From contig OZ038478.1 in assembly GCA_964036315.1 (NCBI GenBank), positions 143,796,557-143,860,556 of the forward strand: DNA of 64,000 nucleotides. Direction: 5' to 3'. The DNA comes from Acanthosepion esculentum (lineage: Eukaryota; Mollusca; Cephalopoda; Sepiida; Sepiidae). Made by a program: the position numbers and the translations under genes. Positions within the stretch are counted from its first letter, which is position 1. Each line of letters opens with the position of its first letter. Shown here one piece after another: positions 33,110 to 44,650 of this stretch. The notes beneath the pieces were generated by a model. It had not been told where the DNA came from. It did not search any database and was given only the letters and a program-made list of their open reading frames with translations.

Positions 33110-33720
33110 TAAAGAGAAATATAGTAATTCAATCCTGTGGACGTATCATGGCGGGTCCTAGCTGTAAAGCGCAGATCAAGTGAAGCCAGGGAATGGAGTT
33201 GACCAGGCATTTGCCATGGAAATAGCGGCAGAGCAGCAAGTCTTTAATAACGTCTCGCCTGTGGGAAAGACTTGGTAAGTTGAAAATTATCCTAATAAAT
33301 TTACCTAAAAGCTTTTGAAATCTGTTACGCTGAAAAGCCAGGTTTGGCACCTCCAGCCTAGATATATCACCAATGCTAAACATTTAGTCCAATCTGATTC
33401 TTGTAGACGTTGAGTATGACAGGGTGAATCTAGTACTTCCTGGGACGGTACAAGGGACTGGGCGTTTTCGTAGCATCTTTAGCACTTAATCGCCTCTACT
33501 TTAGATCTGAGTTGAACTTGAGTCCTAATAGACATCGGAAGGAAAAAGCTTCCATAAGAGTGCCACCGTTCAGCCTGACTGGAGAAAATCCGAAATTAGT
33601 TCAATGATGATGACAGATTACTAACTTGTTTCTGGAGTTATTGAAGTTAAAACAATGTTTTACCCATGTTAGAGCGAGGTTACTGGAATACATCTCTACA
33701 CTTTCTTTAGGACAATTTTC
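33110..33720 (-). pseudogene. LINE reverse transcriptase thumb fragment
   Basis: On the minus strand the region near 33580-33480 reads VRLNGGTLMEAFSF and LGLKFNSDLK, matching the LGLKLSADLRW block at 20.3 kb. Downstream 33240-33190 reads LSHRRDVIKDLLLCRYFHGK, matching RR-V-YKYFHG of the tail. Frameshifts and a stop separate the blocks. It probably belongs to the same LINE clade as the other fragments. Confidence 0.75.
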
Positions 33721-33849
33721 ATGATTTTTCAGCACAAGTATAAAACATATGGGGTACCAATGATAATAGAACTCACTGTATTAGTCATTACTAGCTAAGG
33801 GTTAAATGGCTAGAATCGTGTTTTAATCATTTCAACCCAAACAAGGGAA
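33721..33849. other. Spacer
   Basis: Short AT-rich spacer between two LINE fragments. Confidence 0.4.
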
Positions 33850-34110
33850 TAAAGCCACTAAAACGAAAGGGGTTACCGTGTGTTAGAGAATGTGAGAAAA
33901 ATCTATTAAGGAGAGAGAACAGGAATTAATAACAATGTTGACTGGGGAGCAAAAAGCCGACAGAAAGTTCCACAAGCGAGAATGAGGTAGAAAAGAAAAC
34001 TGTTACTACAGAACGTATTGTTACATTTAGCCATTTCAATTGTAAAGTAATACAACCTTACCGTTAATCTACTACAGAAATTAACTTTATAAATTCTAGG
34101 TACCATACGG
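33850..34110 (-). pseudogene. LINE tail fragment
   Basis: On the minus strand FTIEMAKCNNTFCSNSFLFY followed by ACGTFCRLFAP matches the HPFTVETVKC, YSNSF and LWNSLP region of the LINE tail. Truncated on both sides. Confidence 0.65.
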
Positions 34111-35339
34111 AAAGATTATCCTGAAAGTATGTATAGAAAATGTACAGTGGATCTATGTCACGGTGCTAGTGACAGAAGGCCGAAATTCCAGGTCAGGATC
34201 AATAACATTGGACATTTTTCTTTATGAATTATCTATGGAAAAGATTATGGCGTTCACATTAACGGAGATGCAGGGTTTTGGATTTTCTGATAATGACTGC
34301 AGTGGATGATGTTGATATATTATTTTTAATCTGGTAATTATATTGTTATCTGCTAAAGTGGTATTACCAGTATTTATTTCAGAGTACCAAGTGAAGTTCG
34401 AAATCCCGAATCAGCCGCAATGATATCTGTGATTAGCTTGCAAAATATTACAAAAAATGACAAATTGATTAATGCTTTGGCAAATAAGCAAATCAAAGCA
34501 AGTTTATTATACTCTCCATACACGTTTGAAAATTACTTTATTTTCAGTTTAGCGTTAACAATTTGCTTCAATGTGTGCATTCATTTTTTCTCCATCAATG
34601 TAAACATCATAAAGTTTCTAAGTGTATTTCTTAGGCAAAACCAATTTCATAGCAAGTTCATATTCACTAGGCAACTCGGAAGGGACGAATAATATTTAGC
34701 GAGAGCCCAGGATTATAAAGATCGATTTAAGAGGTACCTCCGAAGAGAGCCGAATTATATATGCATTATAATTTTGCTGATTTTTTCAGGTCATCACACA
34801 GGGCGGTATTGAAATGTACAGCTTCCCTTCAACAATGCCCCCCCCCCGTTTGAAGGCACAAGATATTAGATTTTACTACTAACAGAGATCATAACGTTTA
34901 ATGTAAAATCAAATGCTACTCTACAGGTTGTATTTAAATAACAATAAACATTTCATTTGAAAATATCGATGAATTTACTCATATCTGTTAAAAGTTTTAC
35001 AGATTATTCTTGCATTTCTTTATCATTCATTGTGATACAGTTCTTTAATTTGTTTTGGTAACGTTTTAGTAGAAAGCATTGTCTCTGCATAAAATGGTTG
35101 GCTTAAAGTATGTACCATCGCATTGTAAGTTTTAGTGCGTTCTTCTCTAAACGTATTGACATTAAAAACATATTTCATATCAATATTTAATTCCTAATCT
35201 CTTGCAGTTTCTCTTGTCGTTACTATACAGCTGCAAGCAATGTTGCAAATTATTATAACTTTGGTCATCACCGATTCATTGATGACTTAACTGAAGGCTC
35301 AACGAAATGCGGTCAAAAAAGCAACTAAAACTTAAGATA
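34111..35339. other. Unannotated stretch
   Basis: No gene recognised. The frame at 34420-34692 (90 codons) has no known motif. Confidence 0.4.
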
Positions 35340-36580
35340 ATAACAAAAAATATAGGTTCAGTTATGGTCGGAAGCACGTCAGCGATGGACCAGGCAAAGC
35401 GGAAATTATATTGCTTGACTGAGAGCAGATCATGGGATGTAAGGTGTTAACCACTCCCGCATTGATTTAATGAGTCGGGCGTTGAATTCGATGAGAATTT
35501 CTGAGCAAAACATTCAGCCTTATCTGCTGAGGAAGTCAGTACCTCAATTGAGTCGCCAATAATCTCTGGAACCAAACTCGCCAGATGCAATATGTTGTTC
35601 CATTTTTCTAGCAAATAATAGTTTAGCTTAATAGAGGACACGCTTGTACTCATTACGGGCAGAGACAAAGAGACGTCTCTTGCAATCCGACCTTCACTTC
35701 GGTACAGATGGAATAAGTTATTTCTATGAGCAATAGCAACTGTGCAAGGGCCTGAAAACCAAGGAGATGACCAGATTTAACTTAGTATTTTCATGCAGAG
35801 GTGAAAGGAGTCGATCTCAGACGCTCATTTTTGAACGGGGAGATTAAAAAAAACATTCCAAAGGGACACCGTGAAGGAAATCACGGAACGAGTCCCTAGC
35901 TGCGCGTTGATAACAGACATTCTGTTAGTAGGAGGTTCTTTGCTGGAATAGGAGATGTTAACAGACACTACGGCATGATATGAGGTGCCAAGACGGTAGA
36001 GCTGCGTGGAGGAGTCGGGAATGGAGGTAAAAGAGAAATCTAGAAGGGAAGCCTTACCGTCAGAGTTACTGGGAAAACGCGTAGGAAAGTCAGTCACTTG
36101 TGTGAAGGATTCAGTGATTGAAAAGGTAAGGGTTTTATGCCAGCGAGGTCAGTTAGAGTTTTTAAACGACGTGGTATAATGGGTAAATATATGTGCAAGC
36201 GAATGTAGAGAGATGGCCGTGTCTATATTATCGGATATACTATCAAGTACACCAGAGTCTTGGGAGGAAGCCGAAAGGTAGAGAAAGAAGAGATAGCTAA
36301 CAGAATTAGGGAGAGATAGACGGAGATACATATATGGGTGGTCGGGAAATTCAAGAGAGAGTTCCCTAGCCAGTGGGAGATGGTCGCGGGCGTAAACTCC
36401 CAGGCCATGCATGTGGATTTTAGAGTCCTTTCTAAATAAAGGGAGGTAACCAGGAAGCGAGATGTCGGAGGAGAGTATTGACGAGTTAAGGTTAGTCTCG
36501 CAGAGAGATAGTATGTCAGGAGACTTTTCAAACTTTTACTTTTTTTCTTTCGTTCTTTCTTCTTTTTTTCCCTGTGAAAC
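35340..36580 (-). pseudogene. LINE ORF2 apurinic-type endonuclease domain
   Basis: On the minus strand, with frameshifts: SPDILSLCETNLNSS (36520-36475, carrying the catalytic Glu of the exonuclease-endonuclease-phosphatase fold), LGVYARDHLP and DHPYMYLRLSLPNSVSY (36410-36300), then LLDFSFTSIPDSSTQ and LGTSYHAVVSVNIS (about 36040-35960). The usual SDH active-site motif has become SYH. Next come GDSIEVLTSSADKAECFAQKF (35560-35500), the linker before the reverse transcriptase. The element stops before the palm domain. It is plausibly the 5' half of the LINE family whose 3' ends occur elsewhere here. Confidence 0.85.
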
Positions 36581-36665
36581 CAAGTAGAATCTCTGATTAT
36601 TGACAGGGCGTAATAATCGTGCAAACTACCTAAAGAAAAAAATAATTAAAGGCATGGCAAGCAGA

Positions 36666-36690
36666 ATGATGATGATGATGATGATGATTA
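36666..36690. repeat. (ATG)n microsatellite
   Basis: Short run of about eight GAT/ATG copies. Confidence 0.85.
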
Positions 36691-37925
36691 TTACTACAAT
36701 TCCGTAGCGGAATAATATAAAGATGAATAAATAGACAAGGACATAGTCGCCAAAGCGTGTGAGATGAGCAGCAGTTACATTGAAAACAATGTAGTATGTA
36801 CCTCTAACAGGTGTTAAATAAACTGTCGGGTGTCTGTATACACAACTTGTGTTTTTATTGCCTATTTCGTCTTATTTTTGTCAAGTGTCGGATTTTGCTG
36901 CAACTCCCTGTATTTATTTTCGCCTACCGGCCTGAATATTCTGAAGATCTTAATAAAGAAATATCTGCGCTCTGAAGCAGGATTTTTATTTAATAAGATT
37001 TGCACAAGATAAACATGAACATGTGGTTGTGAAGACGACATTTGAGGTGATAAATTACATTTTTTTTTATTATTAATGACAATTTGTAATTTATTACAGC
37101 CCAACATTTATGGAGTTAGATAAGATAATCTGATCGTAGTAAATGGTCTATCGGAATAGTGATTGGTTGGGAAAATACATTGTTAAAAAACTATCTGTAT
37201 AGATACATTCCCAATAGCAGTGTTTGATTACATGTAAATGCAATTTTGTAAATAATACCAACTAGTTTTCTTTCTCTTTGTCATTTTACCAATTTTTACG
37301 ACAGAAGTTTTCGAAACACATGGATATTTGTGTCATATTTGGTCTGAATAAAGTATGAAAACTAACATAGTTGCACTAAAAAAGACAAAAGACACCGAAA
37401 TGTTTTTCCCGAAAGCAAATCAGATGAGAATAATCCATTGAATGAGATCTAAAGATTTTAACAAGATTGACTTTGGTTCTATCAGCAAAGTGGAAAACCG
37501 GTTTGAATTAGTCATACAGAGTTCGACCAAAGTTTACGAATAAATATATTTTGTCCTTTTTCTTTGCTTCTTTTATTTGCTTTTATTTCGCAAGAATTAC
37601 ATTAGATCTGAAGATTATGATTAGTATTAAATAATTTTAATTAAGCGTCGAACAAGTAATACTCAAGATCGTCGAGAGTACGTTGGCGTTGATCTGTCCA
37701 CAGTGAGGGGTTTTCCTCATATATCAGTTTGTCAAAAGTTAAATATCTTTTTGTGGTTCTTATACTGCTGATCTATCGATAATCAAACGTTTTTATAGTA
37801 CAAATAATTCTTTTAGGGGTTAAACATCCTTTTGTTGGTGCAAATCTCTACAAGATATTTTCATGGTCCTGTCTTGCTATACACTGTTAAATTTAAATTC
37901 AGTCTCTATTTCTCCTTTCGTTTCT
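36691..37925. other. Unannotated stretch
   Basis: Nothing recognised; no motif in the frames at 36830-37107. Confidence 0.4.
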
Positions 37926-38039
37926 TTATCTATCTATCTATCTATCTATCTATCTTAATATTTTCTTATCTATCTAGTTAGCTAGCACATAATGTTTTTA
38001 TCTATGTATCTATCTATATATCTATCTAGATATCTATCC
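37926..38039. repeat. (TATC)n microsatellite, two blocks
   Basis: TATC copies at 37926-37955, then an imperfect second block at about 37998-38039 with TATG and TATA variants. Confidence 0.9.
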
Positions 38040-38127
38040 AATAGTAAACCATTCGTCCAAGCAGCAAAGAGAATTTTGGTAATGATGACAGTAAGGTTAA
38101 CCTTTCCCTCACAAGAAAATTTTCAAC

Positions 38128-38560
38128 ATTCATTGACTAATCAATTAACATAAATGTCGGTTGAAATCTACAAAATATTTCACTTAAAACTTCTTTTTCA
38201 GAAAAGGAGGATTTTCATGTCCATCAGCTTTTATATCTCTTTCTATTATGGATAGATTTCCCGTACTAAAAAAAAACAAACTATTATGCCGACGCTAAAT
38301 CGATTAAATCCTCGTATCTGTAGGCATAGAGAAAGTATCACCGGGAAAAGCAGATACATTTTTATGTGCGATTATAAGATCCCTAAAAAACTATAGGAAA
38401 ATGGTTAACTCAACACAACAACATTAATTTACTTTTGTTTTTAGCAACAAATCAAAATATTTCTCTTAAAACTTCTTTTTCAGAAAAACTAGGATTTTCA
38501 AGTCCATCAACTCTCATCTCTCTTTCTGTTATGGACAGGTTTCCCGTACTAAACTTTTAC
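38128..38560 (+). repeat. Unnamed dispersed repeat, two copies
   Basis: Copy 1 at 38128-38270 and copy 2 at about 38455-38560 share AAAACTTCTTTTTCAGAAAA, AGGATTTTCA, TCCATCA, TTATGGA and TTTCCCGTACTAAA. Diverged relatives lie at 51375-51560 and 55505-55720, sharing the order CATTGACCGA, CTTAAAACT-TTCCAGTAA, CCAGT and TTT-CCAGTA. No protein is encoded. Confidence 0.75.
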
Positions 38561-39108
38561 TGATGTAGACATCAGCATATTGATTATGTCCTTATTTCCT
38601 CTTTAAGATATGTGTCCTATCCAGTCTAATTGTTTCTGCGCTTGAGATCTTCAAGTAATATGTTTTTTCTTCCTATTTGGTAATCTTCTTGCTTCACAAA
38701 TGCCTACGGGGTCTTATGCCGAATATTCTTCTTTAAGACCGACAATCTTCATTCGCTTGCAGACATGTTTAATCATTAAAGTGAGAAAACAGTTGTATGT
38801 AGTTGATTGCTTAGACATTTCTGAATCTGTTGGGCGCCTGATATCCGTAAGAGAGAGTCTGGATGTGTCACGGTTATTCGACATTATTCCAGTCCCTTAC
38901 GTTCATATAGCCTATTGCGCGCTAGACAGATTCGCACCAAACGCAGCGTATTATGTGTCAGACAAAAGACGTTGTTTCTCCTAATCTATTGTTTTCTTAG
39001 AATATCGATATTTAAAATTTTTTTTTGTATAACTGGTTATGCTAAAAACTCTTTGCTGAGCTACGTTCACCACAGAATTTCTTTAAACATAATTAAGCTG
39101 AATAGTTA

Positions 39109-39109
<1 letters not shown>
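38561..39109. other. Unannotated stretch
   Basis: A plus frame of 94 codons at 38700-38984 has no motif I recognise and no supporting signals. Confidence 0.4.

Positions 39110-39174
<65 letters not shown>
39110..39174. repeat. (CTA)n-(ATA)n microsatellite
   Basis: CTA copies pass to AAT copies by a single-base change, similar in style to the array at 4.5 kb. Confidence 0.95.
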
Positions 39175-39175
<1 letters not shown>

Positions 39176-39660
39176 GCTAGTAAAAGTGTGCAATACATTT
39201 TGAGTGGCTGCACTCAACATGCAGTAAAAGATTACAGACGATGTCATGATAAATTAGGCCTTAGGATACATTGGTAACCATGTAGGAAGTATGGTCTCGA
39301 GTGTGCAGAGAAGTGGTACAGGCATTCACCACCGTTAGTAGACGAGACCGTTCCGGTAAATCTCATGTGAGATACGACTAGCGTGACTAACAAGCGCTTG
39401 GAGAATAATCGCTCTGATATCACACTTCTGCACAAAAGCAGTTATGAATGACTCCTGATCGATGTTACGGTACATTGAACAACATCATAAAGGCGGAGCA
39501 AGCATAAATTCAGGGGCACCAAGACTTGACCTGGCAAATCAGATAAATATACTAAGCAACAGCTCTAGTGTTCCATTTTTTAGGTTTGAACACTCAGAAA
39601 TGTTTCCGCGATCTATGACACCTGGGCGTAGTTTAATATTTGGATAATATCGAGAGTGCG
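39175..39660 (+). pseudogene. Non-LTR retrotransposon C-terminal domain
   Basis: The plus strand reads VQYILSGCTQHAVKDYRRCH, DKLGLRIHW, CRKYGLECAEKWY, then DTTSVTNKRLENNRSD, ITLLHKSSYE, LLIDVTVH and, in a third frame, IIKAEQA and IQGHQDLTWQI. This is the domain that follows the reverse transcriptase in a widespread invertebrate non-LTR group: an ISGC-type zinc motif, a WY-H-P block, a T-D-RP-D-I block and LIDV-P. Stops and frameshifts show decay. The reverse transcriptase itself is not upstream, where the microsatellite begins. Confidence 0.75.
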
Positions 39661-39900
39661 GCCATTGAATATTACTCAAATATTAATCTACGCCCAGGCC
39701 TTTTCCCTATTTTACCTTTCTTGACAGAATTACTACTCTCCCAAACAAACGTACAGAACAGTATCAAGAAATCAAAAGAAATAGTTGAATCCGTCAACAC
39801 AGCAATAAAAACAATATCTCCACACGTGACAGTAAATGACGTAATTTCAGTTAACACCATGAAAATAGCGTTCTCTAAATTCTTCCAGTTGCTAAGGAGA
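39655..39900 (+). repeat. Dispersed repeat shared with 61 kb
   Basis: GTGCGGCCATTGAATATTAC to GAATCCGTCAACA matches 61081-61235 (GTGCGGTCATCAAATATTAT to GAATCCATCAACA) with about one difference every six to eight bases. It reads openly for 93 codons from 39640 with no recognised motif. It may be the 3' end of the non-LTR element just upstream. Confidence 0.7.
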
Positions 39901-39943
39901 TTTTGTTTTTGTTATTATTAGTTACTTTGTTTAAATAAATTTA

Positions 39944-39995
39944 TTTAGTTTTGCCTTGAGAAATTCCACATCGGACGAAACGCGTCGGCAACTAT
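39944..39995 (+). ncRNA. Hammerhead-like motif
   Basis: CCTTGAGAAATTCC, then ATCGGACGAAACGCGTCGGC. The string GACGAAACGCGTCG resembles the GAAACG end of hammerhead motifs of PLE terminal repeats, but the CTGATGA half is CTTGAGA. Not catalytic. Confidence 0.4.
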
Positions 39996-40067
39996 TACAG
40001 TTTTCCTGTTGTCTTTTATATTTATAAATATTGTCTTTTTCTATAGGCTAACTCCGAGAACATTTTC

Positions 40068-40071
<4 letters not shown>

Positions 40072-40160
<89 letters not shown>
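40072..40160. repeat. (AT)n-(GA)n microsatellite
   Basis: AT to 40130, then GA to 40160, abutting the composite element that follows. Confidence 0.95.
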
Positions 40161-40164
<4 letters not shown>

Positions 40165-40690
40165 TTACATTGTTCGGACTATCATCCTCATCTTTATTGC
40201 CATATTTATCACAATGTTTCGGCCGTTGTACGCTCCGGCCTTCTTCAGGTGGTTGGAATGTCGAACGAAACCCTTTATTACGCTGGCTGGGGTAGAGTGT
40301 TCTAGTTCCACGTGTCATGTCTAATGGATGTCAGTTATCAGTTATCACCTGTTAATTCCCCACGCTCCACTGCCTTAATCAGGTATCGAACTCACACTTC
40401 TAACTAACGCCATTATCCACTGTGCCATGTGTCCTTGAGGATATATATGTTTGAATTTATGAGTAGTATAAACCTAATGTCCTCAGAACCATTTTACCAG
40501 TGCTCATATTGCAATATTTACTGTTATCATTGCATTTTTTTTTACCAGAGCCAATATAGCAATTTTTCGTTTTATTATTGCTTTTCTCTTGCACTCCTTA
40601 TTACTGATTTTCATATTGTATTCATTTCTATGCATGATCAGCTCAGAAGATTTTTGTGGCCTATCATATGTGCTGATTCCTTAAGCAATT
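40161..40690 (-). mobile_element. Composite tRNA-like / hammerhead-like element, family J
   Basis: The whole segment is a diverged reverse complement of 57655-58185. On the minus strand, the order is an AT-rich leader with repeated GCAATAT, a tRNA-like unit with A box TGGCACAGTGG (40428-40418) and B box GAGTTCGATACC (40393-40382), a body, and the hammerhead-like module (CTGAAGAAGGCCGG, CGGCCGAAACATTGTG, 40255-40205). The stem GGCCG/CGGCC is perfect here. There is no protein. It is best described as a tRNA-derived SINE-like unit with a tail resembling a PLE terminal repeat. Confidence 0.75.
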
Positions 40691-40800
40691 AAATGTAATG
40701 AATCTGACTGGAATTCGAACTCGGCTCTCTGATTCCTCAATCCAAGTTTAACGGACGAAAGTCTGTCTTTTTACTCATCACCATCGCACTCGGAAGAACA
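40691..40800 (-). mobile_element. tRNA-derived SINE fragment
   Basis: On the minus strand the B box GAGCCGAGTTCGAATTCC is followed by CAGTCAGATTCATTACATT. The tail resembles those of the SINEs at 3.6 and 32.2 kb. Confidence 0.65.
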
Positions 40801-41690
40801 CATAGAGAAAGTGGATGCCTTGATCAAGAAAGACCGATGAATCAGATTAGCACACGAGTTGGCAACCGTGGGCAGCTGTTATGGATCCGCGCAAGAGTGC
40901 ATGAGGACGGGGTACCGCACGATGCGGGAGCATCTAAAGGATTTTCTCCCGTACGAGTAAAAGAATAACCGGGGGATAATGTGATAATAAGGCAATATCC
41001 CATCCTAATACTGACGATTCTGTATAAAACCATCTAATCACTAACAGTCCAGATTAGCTGAATAAAAATTCTTAAGTTGATATTTGGTGTTTTCTATTCA
41101 TTACAATCAGATATAATATACATGCAACAACCTGGCAAAAATTCTGAAATGAGCAAACTTAGAGGATATGTTCACTTGGAATTTCTTCAGCTGTTAATAA
41201 TCTAATAGCCGATAAAACATTCATATTTCATAGTTGAACATTCTAAATCTTTTAAAAGGTATGATTTAAAGTAGGTAAATTAATGCTATATTTCTTCAAT
41301 CGATACAGAGGAAAATATTACGGAAAACAATTCTGGAATTCATCGACAAATAAAATGACGGTTGATTTCTGATATGTCTCAGTTTTGTTGGCTTACTTAA
41401 TATCTAACTTTGTATTTTTGTGAGGATCGAACTAACTTCTTAGGAATCAGCAATTACCCCCTTCCGTGAAGGATTATGACAGCCTTTGCGTTGCTGGCGT
41501 ATACATTACAAATTACACACTTTTCTACGTTTAACTTGTGTTTAACCTCTTTACATTTGCTGTTCTGCCCGTGAGCAATTATTCCACTTATTACTTTTTA
41601 TCCTGGACAATATACCGTTCAATATGAGATCTCGCTTCGTATCCTGAATTTGTCTATCGACAAAATTTCAGTTTCGACCCAATGTAAGTA
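40801..41690. other. Unannotated stretch
   Basis: Bases 40840-41000 are GC-richer than the flanks. No family is recognised. Confidence 0.4.
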
Positions 41691-41699
41691 TCTTTAAAT

Positions 41700-43960
41700 T
41701 TGTCCCTCTCTTTCTCACTTTCAGAAGTAATGAACATCAACCACGTACTAAGCGTCTACATACTGAATACTATTGCCTTTCACATACTAAATAGCAAAGT
41801 CAAACACTATTAACATTGAGGCCCTTCTTGCAACTCTTGCAAACGTTGCATTGAAAGATTCTTCCTCGAATTAAATATTCATTCTAAATGTCTATGGTCG
41901 GATCTTAGTAGGAATTTCTTTACAATCAAAAACTGACGAACCCTAATTGTCGTACATATTATAGCCAACGCTTGTTTTTATTAGTTCAATTCGGTTTTAG
42001 ACATTTTTCTCGTGAAATATATAATGGGATGAGCACCCTGTGCTAATATTCGCGAAAAAAGGCGTGTTCATTTGCGTCATTTGTTACTACTATATCCTTT
42101 ATAGGGTCGAAAATTTTTACTACGGGCTTCTTTGCCACAACAACTTTTAAATTTTTAAATACCACCTCTTTTGTAAATTCTACATTCTTTTTCTTAAATC
42201 AGCAAAAGATTCTGTCAATTCTACCGTCTGTAGAAATTGATAGGTCCTTAGAAGGACTCCAATGTTTTTTGTTTTTGTTCTTAGGTATTTTAACTTAATA
42301 TTTTGTCAATAAAATATTGGTCTGGTGATATGACTTCATTGGAAATGGAATATCCTAAAAATGATAGCAATTTGCACTCATCTTCTTTCGTTAATTGTTA
42401 ATCCAGTATTATTTAACTTATTCAAAACCGTATTGGTTTTCCGTTTTAATTCTTCATAGATAATAGCACATAAATGTCATCCTGGTAGCATTTTTCTTTA
42501 TATCTTTACCAATAACTTGCTCTATATCCCTTTCAAAAATCCATTGCACTTGCGGTTTTAAATCCATACGGCATTCTTTCCCATCTAAATAAGTTTGTTA
42601 TCGCCTTTATTTGTTGTGACTTCTTTTCGTCAATAGTTATTGGATGGTATGCCGACTCTAGATCAATACTCGCCAGGATGTTCATCTCTCTTGGGGATGG
42701 AATATGAGTCTGCACATATTTTGTCGTTTACCCCTATTTTTTAGTCACCATAAATGTACAGATACCCATCCTTCTTTCTTAAAAATACTAACGGGAGAAA
42801 CATTTACTCCCTCCTGGCGGAATTCGTTCAAGTAGATCTTGTTCCAGTAATATTTTTAGTTTTACTGCAGTCATTGTAATAGATGGACTGCTACTTTCCA
42901 TGCTTAAAAAGAAGAGGGAGGAGACATTTTCTCCTTCTTAACTTTGCCACATAGTTTAACATTCCAGATTTTTCCGCTTTGACTTTGTTCACTAATTTTG
43001 TCGAATTTATGTTCAATACATCATTTCCTTTTAGACAATGATTCTTCTCGCAGTTTACCACGATTATTAGTTATACGGCAAACTTATTTAGTTCCACGCA
43101 GGCTTCAAAATAAACTAACGTTTTTATCACCGAACGTCGAACTGATTAAGCAGGAAAAGGTTCTCTTTAATCTTGGTTTTCGTATTTTCCTCCAGAAATT
43201 TCTTAGTATGAACGTCATGTCACTTGCCGTATCTAGTTGCCTGTCCAATAAAACATTTCTTTTTTTCAATGAAAAGACGTCCATAATTATTTCTTCTGCA
43301 TTTTGTTGGACCGTCTCTACGTTTTTGTTTTTGAAATTGCACATACGATTAAAATTCATTTTGAAACAGTTTTCACACTTATTTACATGTCGGACATTTT
43401 TGTTTTTATCTTTGATGTTGATATCTACAAAAAGTATACTTTATTTCGTCTTTTTCTCGTGTATTTTTCCATATCTATAGCATTTGTTCAATGAAATTTT
43501 TGAAATAATTCGATACATTGTTCTAATGGAAACTTTCCCAGTTGTAAATGTATTAGTGTCATTTGCCGATACTCCACATTTTGAAGGCTGTTTAACAATT
43601 TCTACGATTGACTTTTTTCCGATCCTAGTTTTTCAAATTTACAGAATTTAGCGGTGCAATATTTAAACGAGGAACATATTCAGTAACTGGTTCATTCAGT
43701 TTTTGGGAAATATTCATGAAATTAGCTCCCTCTTTTACTTGGGTGCTATCTTTATCATTATTAGATTACTTATATCGCCCAACGTCATTTCTTTCTACAG
43801 TATTGGGTGTGTAATTGCTGATACTTTAATAAATTTCTCACAACTAGCAGTTGCAAGGAAAAGATCAGTTATTTGGTTTTTAAAACCTTTTAGTTTTTCG
43901 TTCTAGATTTAGCTTCTAATATCGTAAACCACGTTTGCGTATCCATAATTATCAAGCGAT
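41700..43960 (-). mobile_element. Ty3/gypsy retrotransposon, decayed gag-pol
   Basis: Minus-strand order is gag end, zinc knuckle, protease, reverse transcriptase and RNase H, as in Ty3/gypsy. Landmarks are NEPVTEYVPRLNIAPL (about 43700-43650, gag); CENC-NRMC (43399-43360, a zinc knuckle with the His lost); RQLDTASDMT (43244-43215, protease, DTA for the usual DTG); RKKDGYLYIYGD (about 42785); ASIDLESAYHPI and RWERMPYGFKTA (42690-42540); YQDDIYV (42489-42467, the catalytic box); FLGYSISNEVISPD (about 42375); PVVKIFDPIKDIVVTNDANE (42145-42080, RNase H start). There are stops and frameshifts throughout. No integrase is recognised before 41700. Confidence 0.85.
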
Positions 43961-44054
43961 AATTGCTCAATCGGTTCTTTATCTTATTGGCTGTGCCATG
44001 GTAGTTTAGTTTAGTGTTACTGCCAGACGGAAAGTTGCAAGCATTCAATATTTA

Positions 44055-44550
44055 TTATGTACAAAAATACATAATTGCTGCACAAGGCCAAAAACGTGGA
44101 GCGGTTGAGGCTAGTCATCACTATCTTATACCTAGCTAATCCGATTCACGACCCAATTCATTCATTACAATTTTCGCATTCATCATAAAAACTCGTCCGT
44201 GACCAATCAATCCTCCATACACAATAATACGACATCCTCTCACGGGGGGCCTACAAAACGCGCCCCATGCCATAAAAATCTATTGATTATAAAGATTATA
44301 CTTAAAACTGTATCGGTGATTAAATATGAGGGGAAAGGGAGACGAACCCAATAACAAACTAAATATTAGCACAAGGCAAACTAAACATAACTGATGTTAG
44401 TCGGGCCCGCCCAACTCTTCAAACAGAGGGGCCGCTGTATTCTGCCCATGGGACAAAATCAAGAACCTCTCTCATTAAGGGAGTGGGGAAGGTGAAAATA
44501 TAGACGGACATGGGAAATAAAAGCTGACGCAGTCGAGATGAAAACATGGA
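44055..44550 (-). repeat. LTR-like repeat, copy 1
   Basis: Direct copy of 47300-47755, sharing for example CTAGCTAATCCGATTCACGA and CATAACTGATGTTAGT, GGCCGCTGTATTCTGCCCAT. It lies immediately upstream (minus sense) of the gypsy gag, where a 5' LTR would be. Typical end dinucleotides and a primer-binding site could not be confirmed. Confidence 0.6.
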
Positions 44551-44650
44551 AGTAGATATTGGTGTCTCTGAGGTTTGTAGACACTACATACTAAATATTT
44601 AGGCTGATCCATTCTTCCGTCTTCCTTATGTGTTATGGATGAGATAAAAG

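Noticed and set aside
38700..38984. 94-codon plus-strand frame as a host exon
   Set aside because: No recognisable domain, no convincing splice-site pair around it, and flanked by repeats.
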